Below, piece after piece: positions 5,793 to 11,005 of a stretch of DNA of 11,005 bases. Positions within the stretch are counted from its first letter, which is position 1, and each line of letters begins with the position of its first letter. The stretch is taken from positions 1-11,005 of the forward strand of contig JAFKLV010000285.1 of NCBI GenBank assembly GCA_017304125.1, in the 5' to 3' direction. The stretch comes from Sphingomonadales bacterium. Lineage in GTDB: Bacteria; Pseudomonadota; Alphaproteobacteria; Sphingomonadales; Sphingomonadaceae. The notes under the pieces are model-generated. The model saw only the letters and a list, made by a program, of their open reading frames with translations. It was not told where the DNA came from and did no database searches. Both the position numbers and the translations under genes were made by a program.

Positions 5793-7463
5793 TTACTTCC
5801 GCTCCCACGCCTTCTCGCCGCCGATCCACGTCTGCTCGACCACCGTCTTGCGCAGCTCGGTCGGGCTGGCGTTGAGCGGATCGCGGTCGACGATGATGAA
5901 ATCGGCGCGCTGCCCCGGCGCGAGGATGCCGAACTTATTCTCGGCAAAGCCGGCATAGGATGCGCCCCCGGTATAGGCCCACCACGCCTGTTCGCGGGTC
6001 AGCGCTTCCTCCGGGCGCCACCCGCCATAGGGTTGCCCGTCGGCATCCTGCCGGGTGAACCCCGCCGCCCAGCCGGCCCAGGGATCGGGCTTTTCGACCG
6101 GGGTGTCCGATCCGAAGGCGAGCTTCGACCCGTTGGTCAGCATCGACTTCCACGCATAGGCCCCCGCCAGCCGCTGCGGGCCAAGCCGCGCCTCGGCCAT
6201 CGTGCGGTCGCTGGTCTGGTGGATCGGCTGCATCGAGGCGATCGTGCCGAAATGGCCGAAGCGCGGCAGATCGGCGGGGTCTACGATCTGCGCATGTTCG
6301 ATGCGCCAGCGCCGGTCGCCGGTATAGGTGTCCGACAAGGCCTGGATCGCATCGAGCACTTGCTGGTTCGCCCGGTCGCCGATCGCATGGACCGCGATCT
6401 GGAAACCGTCCATCGCGGCGCGGCTCATCTGGTTCTGGAGCTGGGTGTCGCTGTTGAAGCCGAGCCCGGACTGGCCCGGCGCATCGGCATAAGCCGCCTT
6501 GAGCCACGCCCCGCGCGAGCCGAGCGCGCCATCGGCGTAGAGCTTCACCCCGCCCATCCGCAGCCGATCGGCATAGAGCCACGGCGTCGGCCCCTTGCCG
6601 CCGACGCGGCTCGCGGTCTCGACCCCCATCGCATAGCTCATCACGCGGACGCGCAGCGCGCCGATATCGGCCATGCGGCGGAAGCTCAGCCAGTCGTCGA
6701 GCGTCGTCCCCATATCGGCGATCGCGGTGACGCCATAGCCGAGCAACACCTGTTGCGCGGCGAGGAAGGCAGCATCGCGCTCCTTGGGCAAGGGCTGCGG
6801 GATGACCTTCTCGATCAGCTGGGTCGCGGCATCGACGAAGGTGCCGGCAGGCTGGCCGCCAGCGGTCTTTTCGATCCGGCCGCCGGTCGGGGTCGCGGTG
6901 GCGGCGGTGACGCCGGCCTCGCGCATCGCCACGCTATTGGCCCAGCCGGCATGTCCGTCGGCGCGGCCGAGCCAGATCGCATGCCCGCCCGAGATCGAAT
7001 CGAGATCGGCCGCGGTCGGGAAGCGCCCGAGCCCCCAGACTTCCTGATTCCAGCCGCGCCCGACGATCCACTTCCGATCCGGGTTGGCCGCGATATAGGC
7101 GGCGACCTTCGCCTTGGCCTCGTCGAGCGACTTGGTGTCGGACAGATCGAGCGACAAAGCCGCGAAGCCCAGCTCGATGACATGGCCGTGCGCGTCGATG
7201 AAGCCGGGCAACAGCACCTTGCCCTTAAGATCGGCGCGCCAGTCGTAGCGCGGCCCGGGGTCTTTCTTGGTCGGCTTGTGCGGCGGCTCGTTGGGGGGAA
7301 TGAGGCGGACGACCTTGCCGTCCTTGTCCATCACGATCGCCTTGAAGCGGACGACCTGTCCGTTGCGGTCGAGCGTGATGCCCTGAACATTGTCGATCAG
7401 CGCATCGGCCAGCGCCGGCATCGGGACAAGCGCGGCGACCGCCGCCAGCCATAGTGCCTTCAC
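5793..7463 (-). CDS. Exported YtcJ-type amidohydrolase
   Basis: Metal-dependent hydrolase of the amidohydrolase_3 (PF07969, YtcJ-like) group; the substrate is unknown. A Sec signal peptide is visible at residues 1-19 (hydrophobic LWLAAVAALVPMPALA, then DALI), so it probably acts in the periplasm. Likely metal and catalytic residues: H92 and H94 (FIDAHGH), K307 (GGVKLYADGALGSRG, probable carboxylated Lys), H359 (AVHAIGDRA), H390 (RIEHAQ) and D453 (FGSDTP). The C-terminal ILAPGQRADFIIVDRDPL is family-typical. I chose GTG 7463 because the signal peptide begins there and it overlaps the preceding gene's stop as GTGA; the frame continues upstream to 7916, but only antisense to the dehydrogenase gene. 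The protein has 556 residues. No lipobox cysteine is seen. It is probably co-transcribed with the dehydrogenase-family gene. Confidence 0.9.
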   Translation of the reverse strand: MKALWLAAVAALVPMPALADALIDNVQGITLDRNGQVVRFKAIVMDKDGKVVRLIPPNEPPHKPTKKDPGPRYDWRADLKGKVLLPGFIDAHGHVIELGFAALSLDLSDTKSLDEAKAKVAAYIAANPDRKWIVGRGWNQEVWGLGRFPTAADLDSISGGHAIWLGRADGHAGWANSVAMREAGVTAATATPTGGRIEKTAGGQPAGTFVDAATQLIEKVIPQPLPKERDAAFLAAQQVLLGYGVTAIADMGTTLDDWLSFRRMADIGALRVRVMSYAMGVETASRVGGKGPTPWLYADRLRMGGVKLYADGALGSRGAWLKAAYADAPGQSGLGFNSDTQLQNQMSRAAMDGFQIAVHAIGDRANQQVLDAIQALSDTYTGDRRWRIEHAQIVDPADLPRFGHFGTIASMQPIHQTSDRTMAEARLGPQRLAGAYAWKSMLTNGSKLAFGSDTPVEKPDPWAGWAAGFTRQDADGQPYGGWRPEEALTREQAWWAYTGGASYAGFAENKFGILAPGQRADFIIVDRDPLNASPTELRKTVVEQTWIGGEKAWERK

Positions 7464-8299
7464 CGCGGCAGCCTCCGCACCAGCGCGCTGGTATCCTGCC
7501 GGCCGCCGCCGATCTTCTGCACCTCGGCATAGAATTGATCGACCAGCGCCGCGACCGGCAGCACCGCGCCGTTGCGCTTCGCCTCGTCGAGCGCGAGCCC
7601 CAGATCCTTGCGCATCCAGTCGATCGCGAAGCCGAAATCGAATTCGTCCCTGGCCATCGTCCCCCAGCGGTTGACCATCTGCCAGCTTTGCGCCGCGCCG
7701 CCCGACACCGCCTCGAACACCGCGTCGAGATCGAGCTCGCTCGCCTGCGCGAAGCGCAACGCCTCGCTCAGCCCCTGCACCACCCCGGCGATGCAGATCT
7801 GGTTGACCATCTTGGTCTGCTGCCCCGCCCCGGCCGCGCCGACATGGACGATGCGCGCGGCATAGGCCTCCATCACCGGGCGCGCCTGCGCCATCGCCGC
7901 ATCGCTGCCGCCGCACATGATCGAGAGCGCGCCCTTTTCCGCCCCGGCCTGCCCGCCGGAGACCGGCGCATCGACGACCAGCGCGCGCGCCGCCGCCAGC
8001 CGCCGCGCGATATCGGCGGAAACCGTGGTGTGATCGATGAACACCGCCTCGGCGCGCATCGCCGCAAAGGCGCCGTTCTCGCCCAGCGTCACCTGCTCCA
8101 GATCGGCATCGTTGCCGACGCAGGCGACCACCGCATCCGCCCCGGCAGCGGCAATCGCCGGGGTGTCCGCCACCGCGAACCCGGTGGCCTCCGCCTTGGC
8201 GCGGGTGCGGTTGTAGACGATGACGTCATGTCCGGCGCGGGCGAGGTGCCCGGCCATCGGGGCGCCCATGACGCCGGTGCCGATGAATGCGATCTTCAT
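7460..8299 (-). CDS. NAD(P)-dependent beta-hydroxyacid dehydrogenase, 3-hydroxyisobutyrate dehydrogenase family
   Basis: Oxidises a short beta-hydroxyacid such as 3-hydroxyisobutyrate (valine breakdown) or tartronate semialdehyde; the exact substrate is uncertain. The N-terminal Rossmann motif GTGVMG is at residues 7-12 (MKIAFIGTGVMGAPMAGHLA), the substrate-binding DAPVSGG at 110-116, and the catalytic lysine is K163 in GAGQQTKMVNQ with N167. The length of 279 is a little short of the usual 290-300. ATG 8299 starts directly at the Rossmann strand, though the upstream ribosome-binding site is weak. The stop overlaps the amidohydrolase GTG. No other valine-degradation genes are present, so I give no mmsB or garR symbol. 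It is divergent from the threonine dehydratase gene, with 91 bases between starts. Confidence 0.88.
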   Translation of the reverse strand: MKIAFIGTGVMGAPMAGHLARAGHDVIVYNRTRAKAEATGFAVADTPAIAAAGADAVVACVGNDADLEQVTLGENGAFAAMRAEAVFIDHTTVSADIARRLAAARALVVDAPVSGGQAGAEKGALSIMCGGSDAAMAQARPVMEAYAARIVHVGAAGAGQQTKMVNQICIAGVVQGLSEALRFAQASELDLDAVFEAVSGGAAQSWQMVNRWGTMARDEFDFGFAIDWMRKDLGLALDEAKRNGAVLPVAALVDQFYAEVQKIGGGRQDTSALVRRLPR

Positions 8300-8390
8300 A
8301 GCCGTCGATTAGGCGGAGTTTCCACAACGCGCCAGATAGTCTAGGCGGCGCTCCTCTCCGCCGCGCGTGTTGCGGCATCAAATGGAGGTT

Positions 8391-9635
8391 ATGTTGGCCA
8401 CCCTTGCAACGAGCAACGAATCCCTTCCCGTCACCATCGACGACGTGCGCGCCGCGCACATGCGGATTCGCGACTCGATTGTACGCACGCCGACCCTCGT
8501 CAGCCGCACGCTGTCGCAACTGACCGGCGCGACCGTCTATCTGAAGTTCGAGAACCTTCAGTTCACCGCCGCCTATAAGGAGCGCGGCGCGCTCAACACC
8601 TTGCTCCAGCTGAGCGATGAAGCCCGCGCGCGCGGCGTGATCGCGGCCTCGGCCGGCAATCACGCGCAGGGCCTTGCCTATCATGCCAATCGGCTGGGCG
8701 TGCCGGCGACGATCGTCATGCCCACCACCACGCCGATCGTGAAGGTGACGCAGACGCAGGGCCATGGCGCGACGGTGGTGCTGGAAGGCGATACGTTCGA
8801 CGCGGCTTATGCCCATGCGCGCACGCTGGAGGCGAGCGAGGGGCTGACCTTCGTCCACCCGTTCGACGATCCGCGCGTGATCGCCGGGCAGGGAACGGTC
8901 GCGCTGGAAATGCTGGACGATGCGCCCGACATCGACACGTTCATCACCCCGATCGGCGGCGGCGGGCTGATCTCCGGCATGGCGACGGTCGCCCGCGCGG
9001 CAGCGCGCCCGATCGAGGTGATCGGGGTGCAGGCCGAGCTGTTCCCCTCGATGTACAATCGCCTCAACGGCACCCACATGCCATGCGCGGGCGATACGCT
9101 GGCGGAGGGCATTGCCGTCAAGGAGCCGGGGGCGATCACCGCGGGGATCGTCAAGGCGCTGGTCGACGACATCCTGCTCGTCTCCGAACGCAGCCTCGAG
9201 GAAGCGGTCAGCCTGCTGCTGCAGATCGAAAAGACCGTGGCGGAGGGCGCCGGCGCCGCCGGGCTCGCCGCGCTGATGCAGCATCCCGAGCGATTCCGCG
9301 GCAAGACCGTCGGCATCGTGCTGTGCGGCGGCAATATCGACACGCGGCTGCTCGCCAACGTGCTGCTGCGCGATCTGGCGCGGTCGGGGCGGCTGGCGCG
9401 GCTGCGCATCCGGCTGAAGGACCAGCCGGGATCGCTCTACAATGTCGCGCGGATCTTCGACGAGCAGCGCGTCAACATCATCGAGGTCTATCACCAGCGC
9501 GTGTTCACCTCGCTGCCCGCCAAGGGGCTGATCGCCGATATCGAATGCGAGGCGCGCGATCGCCCGCATCTCAACCGGCTGATCAGCGCGCTGCGCGACG
9601 GCGGTTATGAGGTGAGCCAGGTCGAAGCGGGATAA
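8391..9635 (+). CDS. ilvA: Threonine ammonia-lyase (threonine dehydratase) with ACT domain
   Basis: PLP enzyme converting threonine to 2-oxobutanoate and ammonia, the entry to isoleucine synthesis or threonine breakdown. With ATG 8391 as start, the PLP lysine is K63 (FTAAYKERGALN), the loop contacting the substrate is SAGNH (87-91), and the glycine-rich phosphate loop is GGGG at 189-192. A single ACT domain occupies about 336-414 (RLRIRLKDQPGSLYNVARIF). The total of 414 residues matches the short single-ACT type rather than the approximately 515-residue E. coli IlvA with two ACT-like units. The start is uncertain: GGAGG at 8384-8388 is only two bases from ATG 8391 but five from TTG 8394, and ATG 8382 and GTG 8367 are also in frame. 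The ACT domain implies amino-acid control of activity. Function is secure; anabolic versus catabolic role is not. Confidence 0.93.
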   Translation: MLATLATSNESLPVTIDDVRAAHMRIRDSIVRTPTLVSRTLSQLTGATVYLKFENLQFTAAYKERGALNTLLQLSDEARARGVIAASAGNHAQGLAYHANRLGVPATIVMPTTTPIVKVTQTQGHGATVVLEGDTFDAAYAHARTLEASEGLTFVHPFDDPRVIAGQGTVALEMLDDAPDIDTFITPIGGGGLISGMATVARAAARPIEVIGVQAELFPSMYNRLNGTHMPCAGDTLAEGIAVKEPGAITAGIVKALVDDILLVSERSLEEAVSLLLQIEKTVAEGAGAAGLAALMQHPERFRGKTVGIVLCGGNIDTRLLANVLLRDLARSGRLARLRIRLKDQPGSLYNVARIFDEQRVNIIEVYHQRVFTSLPAKGLIADIECEARDRPHLNRLISALRDGGYEVSQVEAG

Positions 9636-9643
9636 TATCCCAA

Positions 9644-9751
9644 CGTCACCCCGGCCTTGAGCCGGGGTCCATTGTGCCTCACGCTCCAACGCAAGAGGCT
9701 CTTGCCCTGCGCCTGCCTCCCGATGGACCCCGGCTCAAGGCCGAGGTGACG
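9644..9751. repeat. REP-like doublet in inverted orientation
   Basis: Two 29-base arms (9644-9672 and 9723-9751) are reverse complements with a single mismatch. Each arm is itself a hairpin (CCCCGGC-CTTGA-GCCGGGG in the left arm). The 50-base middle contains another near-central perfect palindrome, GCAAGAG-G-CTCTTGC (9691-9705), so the whole unit is almost symmetric around 9697/9698. The CGTCACCCCGG...CCGGGGTCCA pattern resembles intergenic REP elements scattered through alphaproteobacterial genomes. It sits 9 bases after the ilvA stop and may help end or protect that transcript. An open frame across it in bpt's neighbourhood is not a gene. Confidence 0.8.
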
Positions 9752-9796
9752 GAGCGCGCGTGCTTCCCGTCCTCCACCGATCAAAGCGGGACAGCG

Positions 9797-9818
9797 TTAA
9801 CCCCGATTTCATGGTTAA
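9797..9818. promoter_or_regulatory. Paired CtrA-like half-sites upstream of bpt
   Basis: TTAACC at 9797-9802 and ATGGTTAA at 9811-9818; the second is the reverse complement of TTAACCAT, a common CtrA half-site. The halves face each other, and the TTAA cores are 14 bases apart, so this is not the canonical N7 direct arrangement. A GANTC site (GAATC) follows at 9871-9875. Weak promoter-like hexamers TTTTCA (9824-9829) and CATATT (9847-9852) are 17 bases apart. Cell-cycle control is only a suggestion. Confidence 0.35.
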
Positions 9819-9853
9819 GGCGCTTTTCACACTTGGCAAGAAGTTACATATTT

Positions 9854-9894
9854 CCCCCTGACACGAGCGTGAATCGTCACGCAGCGTCAGGGGG
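9854..9894 (+). promoter_or_regulatory. Nested hairpin enclosing the bpt ribosome-binding site
   Basis: Outer arms CCCCCTGAC (9854-9862) and GTCAGGGGG (9886-9894) are exact reverse complements. Inside, GCGTGA (9867-9872) pairs exactly with TCACGC (9877-9882) around the loop ATCG. The AGGGGG at 9889-9894, eight bases before the GTG start of bpt, is the only good Shine-Dalgarno candidate and lies in the 3' outer arm. If transcription starts upstream of 9854, the hairpin would hide it. It could alternatively be a DNA operator. Confidence 0.5.
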
Positions 9895-9902
9895 ATTGGG
9901 CG

Positions 9903-10679
9903 GTGACGGCGCCATTTCGCTTTCCACGTTTCTTCGTAACCAGTCCCGCGCCCTGCCCCTATCTGCCGGGGCGGCAGGAGCGGAAGGTGTTCACCGAACT
10001 TTCCGGCCCGCATGCGAGCGAGCTGAACGACGCGCTCGGGCGGATCGGTTTCCGCCGCAGCCAGTCCGTCGCCTATCGCCCGTCGTGCGCCGGGTGCACC
10101 GCCTGCGTCTCGGTGCGCGTGGTGGCGCAGGATTTCGCCGCCAATGCGACCCAGCGCAAGCTGATCCGCCGGCATCATGATCTGGAGGTGACGGCGTGCC
10201 GCCCCTGGGCGACCGACGAGCAATATCAGTTGCTCCGCCGCTATCTCGCCGCGCGGCATCCCGGCGGCGGCATGGCCGAGATGGACGAGAGCGATTATGC
10301 CGACATGATCGAGCAATCGCCGGTCAATTCGGTGATCGTCGAATATCGCGAGCCTTCGGTGAACGGCGCGCAGGGCCGGCTGATCGGCGCCTGCCTGACC
10401 GACCGGCAGGCGGACGGGCTGTCGATGATCTACAGCTTCTTCGATACCGAACTGGCCGACCGCCCCGGCCTCGGCAATCTGATCATCCTCGATCACATCC
10501 TGCGCGCGCGCGCCGCGGGGCTGCCCTATGTCTATCTCGGCTATTGGGTGAAGGGCTCGCCGCGGATGGAATATAAGACGCGCTATCGCCCGATGGAGAT
10601 GCTCGGCCCGCGCGGCTGGGCGGCGCTGCCGGACGAGGAAACCGCCGGCACCGCCGCGGCCACGCTCATTCCGGCTTAG
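9903..10679 (+). CDS. bpt: Aspartate/glutamate leucyltransferase (N-degron pathway)
   Basis: Transfers leucine from Leu-tRNA to proteins with N-terminal Asp or Glu, marking them for ClpS/ClpAP degradation in the cytoplasm. The protein is related to eukaryotic arginyltransferase ATE1 and is often annotated ate or arginyltransferase. The N-terminal MTAPFRFPRFFVTSPAPCPYLPGRQERKVF region, cysteines C18, C62, C65 and C68 (SCAGCTAC), and the C-terminal YVYLGYWVKGSPRMEYKTRYRPMEML region are hallmarks. The 258-residue length is normal. GTG 9903 is chosen because the conserved N-terminus begins there and AGGGGG precedes it; the frame is also open upstream without family sequence. Its end overlaps the convergent dsbD-like gene by 14 bases. 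The choice of Bpt (Leu) over Ate (Arg) rests on family knowledge and is not proven. Confidence 0.93.
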   Translation: MTAPFRFPRFFVTSPAPCPYLPGRQERKVFTELSGPHASELNDALGRIGFRRSQSVAYRPSCAGCTACVSVRVVAQDFAANATQRKLIRRHHDLEVTACRPWATDEQYQLLRRYLAARHPGGGMAEMDESDYADMIEQSPVNSVIVEYREPSVNGAQGRLIGACLTDRQADGLSMIYSFFDTELADRPGLGNLIILDHILRARAAGLPYVYLGYWVKGSPRMEYKTRYRPMEMLGPRGWAALPDEETAGTAAATLIPA

Positions 10680-11005
10680 CCAGCGTCACCAGCATATCCT
10701 TGGTCAGCACCTGCGGCAGCACCTGCGGCGCGGGGGTGCCGGGGGCGTACCACAGATAAAGCGGCACGCCGGCGCGGTTGTTCGCCTCGATGAAGCGGCC
10801 GAGCGCAGGATCGCCATTGGTCCAGTCGCCGACCAGCACCGCCACCTTGCGCCTGGCAAAGGCCTGCGCGACCGCTTCGGTCTCGATCGCGGCCTTTTCA
10901 TTGACCTTGCACGTCAGGCACCAATCGGCGGTGAAATAAGCGAACACCGGCCGCCGCTCGGCGCGCAGCGCGGCTAGCCGCGCCTCGCTGAACGGCTCGG
11001 CCCCG
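10666..11005 (-). CDS. Thiol:disulfide interchange protein DsbD-like, C-terminal part (cut by window edge)
   Basis: The last roughly 112 residues of a minus-strand gene whose start lies beyond the right edge. They form a thioredoxin-fold domain: GAEPFSEARLAALRAERRP, then VFAYFTADWCLTCKVNEKAAI with the redox CxxC (C-L-T-C), then the cis-proline region AGVPLYLWY. This matches the C-terminal gamma domain of DsbD-type protein-disulfide reductases, which carry electrons from the cytoplasm across the membrane to periplasmic partners. A GTG at 10947 could be mistaken for a start, but conserved-looking sequence continues upstream of it in frame to the edge. A free-standing thioredoxin-like protein cannot be excluded without the missing part. 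The 3' end overlaps bpt tail-to-tail. Confidence 0.85.
   Translation of the reverse strand, partial: GAEPFSEARLAALRAERRPVFAYFTADWCLTCKVNEKAAIETEAVAQAFARRKVAVLVGDWTNGDPALGRFIEANNRAGVPLYLWYAPGTPAPQVLPQVLTKDMLVTLAKPE

Noticed and set aside
6033..7454. Plus-strand 473-residue open frame opposite the amidohydrolase
   Set aside because: Arg/Ala-rich with no domain; the minus strand carries the signal peptide and all metal ligands.
7464..7916. N-terminal extension of the amidohydrolase frame
   Set aside because: It overlaps the dehydrogenase gene in another frame, is Arg/Gly-rich, and would bury the signal peptide internally; not a real fusion.
8344..8362. GGCGG...CCGCC inverted repeat before ilvA as an operator or attenuator
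   Set aside because: Five-base arms of pure G/C are expected by chance in this composition, and no leader peptide is visible. I see nothing firm in this 91-base divergent gap.
9674..10180. Plus-strand open frame across the REP doublet and into bpt
   Set aside because: It begins inside the repeat loop and runs out of frame with bpt; no family resemblance.
1..11005. Search for a novel defence, mobile or biosynthetic system
   Set aside because: All complete genes fall in well-known housekeeping or metabolic families; no transposase, integrase, phage, toxin-antitoxin or CRISPR signature was seen.

Overview
The window looks like ordinary chromosome from a high-GC alphaproteobacterium, most likely a sphingomonad. 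The pointers are a near-canonical CtrA cell-cycle regulator, sphingomonad-style short palindromic repeats, a family-typical Bpt N-terminus and frequent GTG starts. These are inferences from recognised protein sequence; no search was run. I saw no transposase, integrase, CRISPR array, tRNA or rRNA, and no clear sign of a novel defence or mobile system. The longest gene-free stretches are 239 bases (before ctrA) and 267 bases (before bpt), and both hold regulatory-looking structure.

Left part (1-3713, + strand): an exported M28 zinc aminopeptidase overlaps agmatine deiminase (aguA) by GTGA. After 88 bases carrying a short perfect palindrome comes N-carbamoylputrescine amidase (aguB). AguA and AguB together turn agmatine into putrescine. 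Centre-left (3714-4706): ctrA stands alone behind a dense control region with four GANTC methylation sites, a perfect TTAA-N7-TTAA CtrA box and a leader inverted repeat, and is followed by a strong hairpin.

Centre (4773-8299): an NAD(P)-binding epimerase-like protein on the + strand meets, 3 bases away, a minus-strand pair read right to left. That pair is a 3-hydroxyisobutyrate dehydrogenase-family enzyme coupled by GTGA to an exported YtcJ-type amidohydrolase. Right part (8391-11005): a threonine dehydratase with a C-terminal ACT domain is followed by a repeat doublet in inverted orientation. Next come paired CtrA-like half-sites and a nested hairpin containing the likely ribosome-binding site of bpt (leucyltransferase of the bacterial N-degron pathway). 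A DsbD-type disulfide reductase C-terminus enters from the right edge on the minus strand and overlaps the end of bpt.

The most interesting material is regulatory: the ctrA control region, and the bpt leader with its possibly hidden ribosome-binding site beside CtrA/GANTC-like motifs.
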